Notes under the pieces: generated by a model
What the model was told of the DNA's origin: nothing
Seen by the model: only the letters and a program-made list of their open reading frames with translations
Databases searched by the model: none
Part shown: one piece after another, positions 46,845 to 54,453 of the stretch
Position numbering within the stretch: the stretch's first letter is position 1
Layout: the number at the start of each line of letters is the position of its first letter
IMG/VR virus record: IMGVR_UViG_3300009093_000036
Location: 62,001-126,000 of that record
Source of the DNA: a virus
Strand: one strand, 5' to 3'
Length of the DNA stretch: 64,000 nucleotides
Program-made: the position numbers and the translations under genes

Positions 46845-47662
46845 CAGGGAATCACCCCGAAGAGTGTGTCGTAGATCGGCAACTTCTTCTTCGCCTTCGT
46901 TCCGCTCCGACCGTGGACTGCGAATGCGATACCGAGCTTCTCCTTGTAGAGGCGATCGGTGTCGAAGCAGAGCCGGCACTGGGTGCAGGTCACCTTGTTC
47001 GTCTCCGCAGGGCACGGGATGAACTTGATGTCGCAGTCCGGGATCGTGAACGCCTTCTTTGAAGGAAACTCACGAACAACGAGTGCGGGGACGTACCCCT
47101 TCATGTAGCGAGCTCGGTGGGCTTCCTTCGCCGTCTCCACCGAAGCCAGGACCTGGATGGGTCCCCACAGCGATCGGACGATCCGCCTCCACGAGTGCGT
47201 GTACGTCCACACGATGCCGCCGCCACGACCTCGATAGCGGATGGCAGCGCTCGACAGCGCCATCGCCGCGATGTCGTTCTGGGCATCACCGCTGACGTGA
47301 AGGCGCAGGTCTCGACCTGCGTTGCCGTACTTGCCTCCGTCCTTCGGCACGCCGTTCACGAACAAGTTGTCGATCGCTGCTGCCTCGATGACACCGATGT
47401 TCTCCTTGTTCTTCTTCACCTCATCATCGAGGCGGTGAACCATCAGTCCGGTGTAGCCGGCGTCAGCGAAGCAGCCGGCGTCCTTGAACTTGCACACGTC
47501 GTCGCACGTCCCGCGAATCGTGACGTAGGTCGAGGCCACGAACGGACCCTTCGGCACAAGCCGCGGGCGTTTCAGCGTCGGACCACGCACGATGTCGACA
47601 GGGCCGAGCTTCCGGTTGGCACTCTTCGGCTTGATGAGCACCCCAGGGAATCGTTCGGTCAT
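46844..47662 (-). CDS. Cysteine-rich phage protein of unknown function
   Basis: This 272-residue protein has CDDVCKFKDAGC near residue 50 and, near the C-terminus, CPAETNKVTCTQCRLC, so it could hold two metal or Fe-S sites. Between them are GIVWTYTHSWRRIVRS, a conserved-looking segment, and SKKAFTIPDCDIKFIP. The start ATG 47662 has a GGAGG site. A terminator hairpin separates it from the next gene upstream. I have the impression of a phage family with a radical-SAM-like Cys set, but the standard CxxxCxxC is absent. Confidence 0.6.
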   Translation of the reverse strand: MTERFPGVLIKPKSANRKLGPVDIVRGPTLKRPRLVPKGPFVASTYVTIRGTCDDVCKFKDAGCFADAGYTGLMVHRLDDEVKKNKENIGVIEAAAIDNLFVNGVPKDGGKYGNAGRDLRLHVSGDAQNDIAAMALSSAAIRYRGRGGGIVWTYTHSWRRIVRSLWGPIQVLASVETAKEAHRARYMKGYVPALVVREFPSKKAFTIPDCDIKFIPCPAETNKVTCTQCRLCFDTDRLYKEKLGIAFAVHGRSGTKAKKKLPIYDTLFGVIP

Positions 47663-47671
47663 CTCGTCCTC

Positions 47672-47706
47672 CAAAAAGAAAGAGCCCCGCTACGCGCGGA
47701 GCCCTC
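47672..47706 (-). terminator. Rho-independent terminator overlapping a gene end
   Basis: On the minus strand GAGGGCTCCGC pairs (with wobbles) with GCGGGGCTC, followed by TTTCTTTTTGG. The hairpin contains the stop codon of the gene at 47690-48286. Confidence 0.75.
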
Positions 47707-48286
47707 TCAGTTCTTCTCTCGTCTTGAACGGCAGGGAGACGTCATTGTCCACCGCCCACTCGAAGTACATGTCGACAGGATCACGAGGCCACGTCGGGTA
47801 CTTGAAGGTGGGGAGCCCTTCCGAGCTCAGTAGCCCCACGCTCTTCGCACGTGCGTAGCCATCCTTCCAGATGTCGTTGAGAAGCCAGTACTTCCTCGGG
47901 CTACGGCTGTAGTAGAGGTCCTCGGCATCGCTGACGTGGGTTCCCTGCTGCCACCCCACCACTCGCTTGAAGTCCCGTGGACGCAGCATCGTGCGTGCCA
48001 CCTCACGCTCCACCTGCATGAGCAGCCAGTTCTCGCGAACGCTGTCGATCAAGCAGCCGGTGGGGTGCGTGATGATGTGCATCATCTCGTGAAGATGCGA
48101 CTCGATGTTGTTGCCTCCGTAGAGATAGACCTCACGCCTCTCGATGTGAAGCCCGTTCCCGAACCCGGTCTCGATGTCCTTGGGGACGCTCTTGAGCGTG
48201 ACGGGCTCAACCAAGTACTCGGGGATGATGTGGATGGTGATTTCGTAGCGCTCAGCGATCTCTTGGATCTCAGGGCTGACGGGCAT
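47690..48286 (-). CDS. HExxH zinc-metallopeptidase-like protein (family member 4)
   Basis: This is a 198-residue protein. SHLHEMMHIITHP holds an HExxH, and downstream VEREVARTMLR has a Glu followed by A, the same E-x-x-A pattern as the other members. The N-terminal part has IQEIAERYEITIHIIPEYL. Its stop lies inside a terminator. Start ATG 48286 overlaps the upstream stop. It probably binds zinc; whether it cleaves proteins is unknown. Confidence 0.55.
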   Translation of the reverse strand: MPVSPEIQEIAERYEITIHIIPEYLVEPVTLKSVPKDIETGFGNGLHIERREVYLYGGNNIESHLHEMMHIITHPTGCLIDSVRENWLLMQVEREVARTMLRPRDFKRVVGWQQGTHVSDAEDLYYSRSPRKYWLLNDIWKDGYARAKSVGLLSSEGLPTFKYPTWPRDPVDMYFEWAVDNDVSLPFKTREELRGLRA

Positions 48287-48750
48287 CAGATCTCCAGAAT
48301 GTCGTAGTTCTCAGACTCGGGCGTGAACAGCAGAACAGGAACTTGAAGGTCCTGCGCCACCGTGATGACCTCGTAGTCGAGAAGAGTGCTGCTGGGGTCG
48401 AGCTGAGAGGTGAGTGCCCATACCCACAGAGCGTGAGCTCCGAGCAGGCAGGTGACATCTCGCTCGTGATCGTCGCTCTTGTTCAGGCGTCGAACACGAT
48501 CTGCGGGTTCATCAGGCCCAGGGCCGTACACCTCAACGCGATGACCATGTTCAGGAGCGAGCCTCTCTATGAACTCCTCCGGGCCCGTGATCATCCCGCT
48601 GACCCTGAAGGTGACGGGGCGACCAAGGACCCGGAGGTCGTAGAGGAAGTACTCCAAGACGTCGTAGTCGCGTCCCGTGTTCCGCATGCGCGGCGCCATC
48701 AGGACCACGACCGGCTCAGGGTGCGGAAGAAGGAGTTCTACGTGTCTCAT
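48286..48750 (-). CDS. SLOG-like or unknown Rossmann-type protein
   Basis: This 154-residue protein reads PEPVVVLMAPRMRNTGRDYD, LGRPVTFRVSGMITG, then PEHGHRVEVYGPGPDEPADR, a nucleotide-binding-like alternation of strands and Gly turns. ALWVWALTSQLDPSSTLLDYE follows. Glycine turns after strands recall SLOG-type domains, but no core signature is certain. The start ATG 48750 lies within a few bases of motif site 7. Confidence 0.5.
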   Translation of the reverse strand: MRHVELLLPHPEPVVVLMAPRMRNTGRDYDVLEYFLYDLRVLGRPVTFRVSGMITGPEEFIERLAPEHGHRVEVYGPGPDEPADRVRRLNKSDDHERDVTCLLGAHALWVWALTSQLDPSSTLLDYEVITVAQDLQVPVLLFTPESENYDILEI

Positions 48751-48767
48751 CGTAGCTCTGATAGCGG
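48750..48767 (-). promoter_or_regulatory. Putative phage promoter, repeated motif site 7
   Basis: The minus strand reads TCCGCTATCAGAGCTACG. The CTATCAG core is kept, but the flanks differ. It ends at the start codon of the downstream gene, so if it is used the mRNA would have almost no leader. Confidence 0.4.
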
Positions 48768-48769
48768 AA

Positions 48770-49162
48770 TCACGCCTTGTGCGTGAGGTATTCCTTCGCG
48801 TACGCCAGCACCTGTTCGAGGTTGTTCTCCTCGCCCTTGATGTACTTGGCGCCCTCGATGACGGTCCGCTGAAGCATGGCTCGCGGGTCATCGACCGGAA
48901 AGATGTCCAGCTTCTTCGCATCGAGCTGCTGACGCCGCTCGCGAATCCACTCCTTCAAGTAACGCATCTCCATGGTCATGAAGATACGAGACGACTTCGC
49001 TGACTCTCTCCACCGCTCATCGGCACGTCGGGGGTCACCCAACTGCTTCTCGACGTTCAGTACGCCCATCGTTGCGTCATCGAGGCGGCTCTTCGCTTCG
49101 GCCATGGTCTGCGGGACCTTGAAGGTGTACTTGTCGCGATTCTTCTGTTCGTGTTTGGGCAT
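48770..49162 (-). CDS. Charged helical protein of unknown function
   Basis: This is a 130-residue protein. It begins MPKHEQKNRDKYTFKVP. Charged helices follow (MAEAKSRLDDATMGVLNVEK, WIRERRQQLDAKKLDIF). The start ATG 49162 overlaps the upstream stop as TGATG. It may act as a nucleic-acid-associated or scaffold protein; no motif decides. Confidence 0.55.
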   Translation of the reverse strand: MPKHEQKNRDKYTFKVPQTMAEAKSRLDDATMGVLNVEKQLGDPRRADERWRESAKSSRIFMTMEMRYLKEWIRERRQQLDAKKLDIFPVDDPRAMLQRTVIEGAKYIKGEENNLEQVLAYAKEYLTHKA

Positions 49163-49551
49163 CACAGTCCTCTGTACGTCGCCGTCGGCATGGACGGCGT
49201 CGGATCTGCACGTCGTACGTGTACCAGAAGACCAGCCGCTCGCGCAGCCGAGATCATGTGTTGGGTGCCAGGGCTCTTGCCGTCCCAGATCGCAACGAGG
49301 GCTTGCGCCTTCTTCGCCATCTCCAGGTTCCGCTTGATACCGGCACCGTTTCCATGCTTCGCCCAGTCAGCCGGGAAGGGATCGATGGGGATGCCCATGC
49401 GACGAGCGAACTCTTCGCCGAGCTTGTCGACACCCTCCGCCTGTCCCGACACGACGGTGGTGAACCAGTAGCCGGAGCTCAGGCAAGCGTTCTCGACCAT
49501 GGAGTAGTCCAAGTACGTGAACGACCTGCTGCCGGCGATGATGACCCTCAT
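49162..49551 (-). CDS. DUF2493 (SLOG-type) protein
   Basis: This 129-residue protein starts MRVIIAGSRSFTYLDYS, the opening of DUF2493/YspA proteins (x-x-I-I-A-G-S-R-x-F/x-D-Y). It continues with VVSGQAEGVDKLGEEFA and FPADWAKHGNGAGIKRN, the typical G-x-A-x-G-x-D and W-x-x-x-G-x-x-A-G-x-x-R-N elements of the nucleotide-binding SLOG fold. Members are common in phages and may bind or cleave a nucleotide signal. Start ATG 49551 overlaps the upstream stop as ATGA. Confidence 0.85.
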   Translation of the reverse strand: MRVIIAGSRSFTYLDYSMVENACLSSGYWFTTVVSGQAEGVDKLGEEFARRMGIPIDPFPADWAKHGNGAGIKRNLEMAKKAQALVAIWDGKSPGTQHMISAARAAGLLVHVRRADPTPSMPTATYRGL

Positions 49552-49745
49552 CCTTGGTCGAGGTCGCGGGGCTTGGGGTATGCCGCGAACTCGAAGTGGG
49601 AGCGTGGAAGGCGGATCTCGTTGCCGTTGAGCTGCCGGATGGTGAGGATCGTGACGAGGCCCGTCTTCTGGACCTTCTCGACCTTGCCTTCCGCACCATC
49701 GAGATAGCGTCCGTTCTTCACGCGGACCCAGTCGTCCTTCAGCAT
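49548..49745 (-). CDS. Small KOW-like protein
   Basis: This 65-residue protein has the segment DDWVRVKNGRYLDGAEGKV, a KOW-like opening (V-x-x-G-x-x-x-G-x-x-G-x-V), then VTILTIRQLNGNEIRLP. The start is ATG 49745 behind AGAAGG. It may bind RNA or a protein through an SH3-like barrel. Confidence 0.5.
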   Translation of the reverse strand: MLKDDWVRVKNGRYLDGAEGKVEKVQKTGLVTILTIRQLNGNEIRLPRSHFEFAAYPKPRDLDQG

Positions 49746-49754
49746 GACGACCTT

Positions 49755-49904
49755 CTACTTCTCCTGCGACTTCTGTCCCCTGCTCGTGATGAGCGGGTTC
49801 GGACCTCCGGTCAGGTTGATGGAGGCCATCGCCTTCGCGAACAGCGTCACCGACGCCTCTGCGAGCTTCTCTTGCTTCGACTTCTTTTTCGTGTTCGTGT
49901 TCAT
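49755..49904 (-). CDS. Small basic protein
   Basis: This 49-residue protein begins MNTNTKKKSKQEKLAEAS and ends SRGQKSQEK. ATG 49904 has a GAGGAAC site. The Lys-rich start and end suggest nucleic-acid or protein contact. No family is known. Confidence 0.5.
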   Translation of the reverse strand: MNTNTKKKSKQEKLAEASVTLFAKAMASINLTGGPNPLITSRGQKSQEK

Positions 49905-49912
49905 GTTGTTCC

Positions 49913-50494
49913 TCAGCCCTTGAGAATGGGACCAACGGGTCGTCGCTTCGTCGCTACGTGTGGATGTGGCTTGTCGACGAAGTCCTTGTTGAAACGATCG
50001 TTCTCGATCGACGCAATCGCCGAGGCTCCACTCTCTTCGAGCTTCTTCAGCTCCATGAACAGCGCCAAGCGGTTCTTGGGAGAGAGGAGGATCCGCCAGT
50101 CCATGATGGTGTGGATGCGATACATCTCACGGGACACGTACTCGGTGTTGGCGAGATGTCCGTGAAAGACCTCGCTCTTGGCGTTCTCCACCATGTCCAT
50201 GAAGGACCCGACATCGATAGCCGGGATCTTCATCTTCAGATCATCGACGACGAAGTTGTACTCGTGCCGCCCCGTCCACATGATGCCGCCCATGTCGAGA
50301 AGAATCCCGTCGGCGTCTTCCTCGATCATCTTCGCGAGCTTGACCCCGGGCTTGTTCTTCAGCCCCTCCACGGACGCCGCGACCTCCCACGACTGATGAA
50401 GCAGCGGGATGATCTCGGCATCACAGACCACCTTCGGGGGAGCGTGCGTGAACTCGATGGAGTAGTCCGGCCGAAGCCTCTTCCAGACCGTCAT
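49913..50494 (-). CDS. Protein of unknown function
   Basis: This is a 193-residue protein. It contains LHQSWEVAASVEGLKNKPG, GILLDMGGIMWTGRHEYNF and YRIHTIMDWRILLSPKNR. The start ATG 50494 overlaps the NDK gene as TGATG. The combination of strands and helices suggests a compact alpha/beta fold, but no motif is recognised. Confidence 0.55.
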   Translation of the reverse strand: MTVWKRLRPDYSIEFTHAPPKVVCDAEIIPLLHQSWEVAASVEGLKNKPGVKLAKMIEEDADGILLDMGGIMWTGRHEYNFVVDDLKMKIPAIDVGSFMDMVENAKSEVFHGHLANTEYVSREMYRIHTIMDWRILLSPKNRLALFMELKKLEESGASAIASIENDRFNKDFVDKPHPHVATKRRPVGPILKG

Positions 50495-51186
50495 CAGACA
50501 GCCCGAAGCCCTTCGGCGGTCCACTTCTGGTTCTTGTACTTCTCGATGAGGCGATAGGCCTCCTCGCCGAAGCGCGGGGCTACGCGCAACGTGCTGCGAA
50601 CGAAGTTGACTTCGCGGCGCGCACTCTCGTCACTGTCGCTGCCGTGCACAGCGTTGTGCATCATGACGCCGTCCTTGGCGGCGAACAGTCCTCGGATGGT
50701 CCCGGACGACGCCTTCATCGGGTCCGTGGGGCCCATCAGGCTTCGCCACTTGTTGACGGCATCCGGGGCGACCATGGTGAGGGCGATCATCCGTTCACTG
50801 GACATGAACTTGACGAGGTCCCAGTAGAAGGCCTTCCCAGCATGCTCTCCGTAGAACTCGGAAACGTCCGCTGGATCCCAACGCGAGCAGAGCATGTCAC
50901 CGATCAAGAAGTTGTCCTCGATCTGATGGATGATCGCTCCAGCCTTGCGGGCCTGGATGGCGTCCGGCTTGATGAGGGCGAAGGTGTACTCCAGCCTTCC
51001 GCCCGTCAGGAAGTCCAGCTTGGGACCTTCCGCCTTCACAGGAGCGGGCGTGGGTGGGGACGGCAGGTGACGGCTCGGGACGTCATGGCAGTCGGCGGTC
51101 TTCTCGCAGATCTCACACCTTCCGTAGCTCTTGATGATCGCCTCGGGGTACTTGTTCTCGACTCGACACTTTTCGCAGTAGAACAT
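50494..51186 (-). CDS. ndk: Nucleoside diphosphate kinase with N-terminal zinc ribbon
   Basis: This is a 230-residue protein. The N-terminal 40 residues carry CEKCRVENKYPEAI followed by CEICEK, a zinc ribbon not found in typical NDKs. A linker leads to the NDK domain: YTFALIKPDAIQARKAG (Lys-12 region), FYWDLVKFMSSER, and DGVMMHNAVHGSDSDESA, with the catalytic His in the N-A-V-H-G-S-D motif. The domain has about 150 residues, as usual. It would make NTPs and dNTPs. The start ATG 51186 follows GGAGGAG. Confidence 0.9.
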   Translation of the reverse strand: MFYCEKCRVENKYPEAIIKSYGRCEICEKTADCHDVPSRHLPSPPTPAPVKAEGPKLDFLTGGRLEYTFALIKPDAIQARKAGAIIHQIEDNFLIGDMLCSRWDPADVSEFYGEHAGKAFYWDLVKFMSSERMIALTMVAPDAVNKWRSLMGPTDPMKASSGTIRGLFAAKDGVMMHNAVHGSDSDESARREVNFVRSTLRVAPRFGEEAYRLIEKYKNQKWTAEGLRAV

Positions 51187-51368
51187 CAGGGCTCCTCCTT
51201 CATCTTCACGCGGAACTTCTTGCCCGAAGGCATGTGAAGCACGACGAACTCGTCGCGCTTCATCTCCAAGACCTTCCAAGGACGGTCCTGGCCGTACTTG
51301 GCTGAGTTGATGTTCGCGAGGTCGAACCCCGCAAGCACCGAGGACATCATGTCGCTCAAGTTGAACAT
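51186..51368 (-). CDS. Small protein of unknown function
   Basis: This 60-residue protein begins MFNLSDMMSSVLAGFDLANI and has the strand WKVLEMKRDEFVVLHMPSG. The start ATG 51368 follows GGAGAA. It lies just downstream of a possible terminator hairpin, and its stop overlaps the NDK start as TGATG. Confidence 0.5.
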   Translation of the reverse strand: MFNLSDMMSSVLAGFDLANINSAKYGQDRPWKVLEMKRDEFVVLHMPSGKKFRVKMKEEP

Positions 51369-51379
51369 CTACTTCTCCA

Positions 51380-51429
51380 ACAAGAAGGGCGCGGCAGACC
51401 CAGCACCAAGTGCCAGACCTACCGCGCCC
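51380..51429 (-). terminator. Possible rho-independent terminator
   Basis: On the minus strand GGGCGCGG pairs with CCGCGCCC around a longer inner stem-loop, followed by TTCTTGTT. It separates the gene at 51447-52166 from the NDK cluster. Confidence 0.55.
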
Positions 51430-51446
51430 ACCTCACGTCTATGGTG

Positions 51447-52166
51447 TCAGCCGTTCAGAGAGATGACGGCATCGGAGACCGTCCCGAGGACCTTCGGAAG
51501 CGAGAGGGGCTCCGTCTCGTACGACATCCCATCCGCGTGCTTCGCGAGGGACTCGAAGCAGAACATGAACTGCTCTTCGGGACGGATCCACGTGAGCGGA
51601 ACTCCACGCTTCACCTGGTAGGGGCCGCCCATCGTGAGGGTGAGCCGATCGAGCTCACTGCGCTGTGCTCCGCCTACGAGCATGTTCCAGAAGTCGATCT
51701 CCTTCATCTTCTGGGGGAGGAGATCGGTGTCGGCCATGCTCTGGTACCACTGCGGGAAGCTGATGACCGCAGGCTCGTCGTCGTCGAGAGCTTCCGCGAC
51801 GCTGCCTCCGGTGAGGCGGTTCACCGCCGCCCCATCGAGCATGTCACGAAGGCTTTCACCACCATCGATGAGCCGGAAGCTCTCGTGCGGGTTGATGAAC
51901 ATGCAGTAGCCAGACCCGATGGAGAGGCTGTGCGCACCGGGGAGCACCCACGAAGCACCGTCGGGCGTGTCGTAGGGGTCCTCGCGCTCGGCGAGCGCCT
52001 TCACGACCCCCAACGCGATGTTGGAGAGCGAACGCAGGTTGTCGAAGAGCCCGCCCTTCAGGGTGCCCTTGTAGAACGAGATCACTCCGTAGAGGTCCTC
52101 GCTGGATCCAGCGACGATCTCACGAGCCGGGAGCAGGAGCAGGGAGCTGGGGATGTTGTTGGTCAT
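51447..52166 (-). CDS. Protein of unknown function
   Basis: This is a 239-residue protein. It begins NNIPSSLLLLPAREIVAG. Segments include SFYKGTLKGGLFDNLRSLS, ALDDDEPAVISFPQWYQS and FMFCFESLAKHADG. No signal peptide or membrane span is seen. The start ATG 52166 has a GGAGGG site. It is the first gene after motif site 8, so it may lead a separate transcript ending at the hairpin at 51380. Confidence 0.6.
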   Translation of the reverse strand: MTNNIPSSLLLLPAREIVAGSSEDLYGVISFYKGTLKGGLFDNLRSLSNIALGVVKALAEREDPYDTPDGASWVLPGAHSLSIGSGYCMFINPHESFRLIDGGESLRDMLDGAAVNRLTGGSVAEALDDDEPAVISFPQWYQSMADTDLLPQKMKEIDFWNMLVGGAQRSELDRLTLTMGGPYQVKRGVPLTWIRPEEQFMFCFESLAKHADGMSYETEPLSLPKVLGTVSDAVISLNG

Positions 52167-52173
52167 GTGACCC

Positions 52174-52197
52174 TCCTTCTATCTTGTTGATAGGGGT
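52174..52197 (-). promoter_or_regulatory. Putative phage promoter, repeated motif site 8
   Basis: The minus strand contains CCCCTATCAACAAGATAGAA, matching the core with an A in place of G after TATCA. It lies about 10 bases upstream of the ribosome site of the downstream gene. Confidence 0.6.
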
Positions 52198-52216
52198 TTC
52201 CGGCGTTGATTCGAGC

Positions 52217-52549
52217 TTACTCCACGGCCTCGATGTCGCGAAGGAGGTCACGAGCATTCCTCATCGGAGGCCGGTAGCGAACCTCCATGGGACGTCCGAA
52301 CTCATTGTCCTTCGCCAGCTCTCCCGCATTCAGCTCGATGAACGCGAGAGCTTGGGTCAGAACCGTGGGCTCCAGGGTCTTGGACCAGCGGCTGTTCCAC
52401 TTCTCGAACTTGCCGTTCAAGAGGCGAAGGTCCACCCAGCGAGAAGCACCCATGCGACCAGTGACCTTGGTTCGGCACACGTGCACGAGGTATCCGCCGC
52501 GCTTGTCGACGGCCCTCTTCACTGACTCGATGCTGATGGTCTCGGACAT
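52217..52549 (-). CDS. Protein of unknown function
   Basis: This 110-residue protein has two beta-like parts (GGYLVHVCRTKVTGRMGAS, EVRYRPPMRNARDLL) around a helical middle. ATG 52549 has a GGAG site six bases upstream, and GTG 52561 is another in-frame start. No family is assigned. Confidence 0.5.
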   Translation of the reverse strand: MSETISIESVKRAVDKRGGYLVHVCRTKVTGRMGASRWVDLRLLNGKFEKWNSRWSKTLEPTVLTQALAFIELNAGELAKDNEFGRPMEVRYRPPMRNARDLLRDIEAVE

Positions 52550-52773
52550 CAACGTCTCCACTTCTTCGCGAACTCGATGAGCTCCGTCAGGAGCTCACTG
52601 CGAGCGATGCTTCGGTTGATGTGGTCGGTGCTGGTGACGACATCCCCGTTCTCGACCCGGCTGACACCACGAGTCATGAGCAGGCTCGTCTTGATGTTCT
52701 CCAAGTACTCGCCGGCGCCATCCCGGTAGTCGTCGTCGAGGACAACCACCAGGGTCCGGACACGATCCGTCAC
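52549..52773 (-). CDS. Small protein of unknown function
   Basis: This 74-residue protein is read from GTG 52773 in a GTGA overlap. It begins VRTLVVVLDDDYRDGAGEYL and ends in a basic AKKWRR. The regular alternation of strand and helix suggests a small ferredoxin-like domain. No motif is found. Confidence 0.5.
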   Translation of the reverse strand: MTDRVRTLVVVLDDDYRDGAGEYLENIKTSLLMTRGVSRVENGDVVTSTDHINRSIARSELLTELIEFAKKWRR

Positions 52774-53024
52774 TCTTCCCTCTCCGAACGATGGACGGTC
52801 TTCCAGGTCGCATCGAGAGTCGTACCCTCGTCGATGAGGATGTCGGCGCCGAACTTGTCGCAGACACCATCGACCTTGAACGTCGCATCATCAGGGATCT
52901 CGTACCCGGCGTGGCGGATGAGCTCGACGAGCAGCTTGTTGGTGAGCTTCAGCTCCGAATCGAAGGTGGAGGTCGTGACCGTCTTGACCTTGACCTTCTC
53001 CTTGAGGAGCGGGATCGAGCTCAC
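52770..53024 (-). CDS. Small protein of unknown function
   Basis: This 84-residue protein is read from GTG 53024 in a GTGA overlap. It begins SSIPLLKEKVKVKTVTTSTF and has FKVDGVCDKFGADILIDEG. No motif is recognised. Confidence 0.5.
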   Translation of the reverse strand: MSSIPLLKEKVKVKTVTTSTFDSELKLTNKLLVELIRHAGYEIPDDATFKVDGVCDKFGADILIDEGTTLDATWKTVHRSEREE

Positions 53025-53614
53025 TGCGAGATCCTGTTGGCGAGAACGGCGCGCTCGACCTCAGTGAGGTCCCACTGCGCCAGCACGACGTACAAGGTGC
53101 CGCCCAGGTGCTTCAGAAGCAGCGGGTCGGTCGGAGGCACCGGCTGCCACTCCGCCTCCCACATGATGTGGTAGTTGCGGAGATGATGCTTCGGGCGGAA
53201 CTGCGGAGGGACGCTCGGCAGCAGTGCACGTGCACGCGGCCAGCTTCCCGCCGGCTTCGCAAGAACTCCCTCGGGCAGCTTCACCGAGTTGTAGCCGTGC
53301 GCCTTCAGGTTGCCCCCGAAGGTGGTGGTGTCATTCGTTCCGATGAAGGTGCCTCTTGCAGTATCCACGAAGCTGAACCAGCACCACTTGAAGTCGGCGC
53401 GACACACCGCGATCCTGGGCATCCCCTTCGCATCCAGCCCCGTGGCTCGGAAGGCGCTACGAAGATCGAGGAGAGCGGAGCCTTCGGCGAGGGCCTTGTA
53501 GCCCTTCATGATGGCGACGTCCTCGTCGTTGTGGCGGGCCTCGACTGCATGCTTGTAGTCGAGGAAGGCCCTGCGAGCTTCATCCTGCGGCATCGTGATC
53601 TTGTCGATGTTCAT
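53021..53614 (-). CDS. Conserved-looking protein of unknown function
   Basis: This 197-residue protein has DVAIMKGYKALAEGSALLDL, then RADFKWCWFSFVDTARG and GGNLKAHGYNSVKLPEG. The C-terminal part reads HIMWEAEWQPVPPTDPLLLK. The combination of aromatic strands and Pro-rich turns suggests a folded alpha/beta domain. The start ATG 53614 has an AAGGAC site. The family is not recognised. Confidence 0.55.
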   Translation of the reverse strand: MNIDKITMPQDEARRAFLDYKHAVEARHNDEDVAIMKGYKALAEGSALLDLRSAFRATGLDAKGMPRIAVCRADFKWCWFSFVDTARGTFIGTNDTTTFGGNLKAHGYNSVKLPEGVLAKPAGSWPRARALLPSVPPQFRPKHHLRNYHIMWEAEWQPVPPTDPLLLKHLGGTLYVVLAQWDLTEVERAVLANRISQ

Positions 53615-54042
53615 GTTCCAGTCCTTGGATTGCTGACGCACACGGAGTGCGCCTTGGCCTTGGTCCCATCGTGGTAGCCCTGAAGAGGCGTGATGGGCTG
53701 CTTGCAGAGAACGCAGTTCTGGGAGAGGAGGCGCTTGGCCACCTTCACAGGACGAGCACCCAGCTTCTTCTTGATGGCGTCGATCCGGAAGGCTTCCTCT
53801 TGAGCCTTGTACTCGGCCTGCTTCTTCTCGACCTGGGCCTTGAGCTCGTCGGTGATCGTGAAGCCGTACTTCGGAGCGACCTCCATCAAGGCCAACTGAT
53901 AGACGCCACCAGCCTTGAGGATTTTCTCCTCGGCCTCCTCTTGCGAGTTCGTGTACTGCATCGACATCTGCGCCATCACCAGGTTCGCAGCGTTGCCGTA
54001 GTACGTGGTGGTTCGACCGTCGCTGACGACCCCCTCCTTCAC
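53611..54042 (-). CDS. Helical protein with C-terminal Cys set
   Basis: This 143-residue protein is read from GTG 54042 in a GTGA overlap and behind GGAGG. It contains TYYGNAANLVMAQMSMQY, a coiled-coil-like region (KAQVEKKQAEYKAQEEAF) and, near the end, CVLCKQPITPLQGYH, with a possible further Cys. The same frame is open further upstream through the CT-repeat region, because of the frameshift in the gene at 54039-54453. Confidence 0.55.
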   Translation of the reverse strand: MKEGVVSDGRTTTYYGNAANLVMAQMSMQYTNSQEEAEEKILKAGGVYQLALMEVAPKYGFTITDELKAQVEKKQAEYKAQEEAFRIDAIKKKLGARPVKVAKRLLSQNCVLCKQPITPLQGYHDGTKAKAHSVCVSNPRTGT

Positions 54043-54453
54043 TTGGGAGCCTCCGTCACAGACGTGACCGTGAAGAGCTTCTCTGCGAAGGACTCCTGGC
54101 TGAGTCGATCCTTGATGTAGCCGCCCATCATCTTGGCGGCGCGGTCCATCCGAAGACGGAACGGGATGACTGCGTCGTAGTAGCGGACGTACGCCTTGTG
54201 CAAGAGCCGGCGGGTCTGGGCCCGCAGGTGCTTGACCTGCGCCACCTTGGAGGCAACCTGGATCGGCGGGAGAGAGAGGCAGCACCGTGGTGGTGTTGAG
54301 CCAGGTCTTCCATGTCGCGTTCGCGTTGCGCCGGGCGATCGTGCACTCCTGCATGTGCAGCTTCGCCTGCTCGATCTCGACCTTCTCTTCTTCGGTGTAC
54401 GTGAAGTTCTCGTCTGCCTTCGGCAGCTCCATCTTCCTGTTCCAGATCCTCAT
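54039..54453 (-). pseudogene. Frame-shifted coiled-coil protein (two overlapping halves)
   Basis: The first half, from ATG 54453, reads MRIWNRKMELPKADENF, EEEKVEIEQAKLHMQEC and TWKTWLNTTTVLPL. The second half, in another frame, continues PPIQVASKVAQVKHLRAQ, ARTRRLLHKAYVRYYDAV-type residues and ends VTSVTEAPK at 54039. The switch lies at a CT repeat (54270-54278). Adding one CT unit would join them into one protein of about 138 residues with no internal stop. It is listed as broken; the intact gene was likely a helical accessory protein. Confidence 0.55.
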
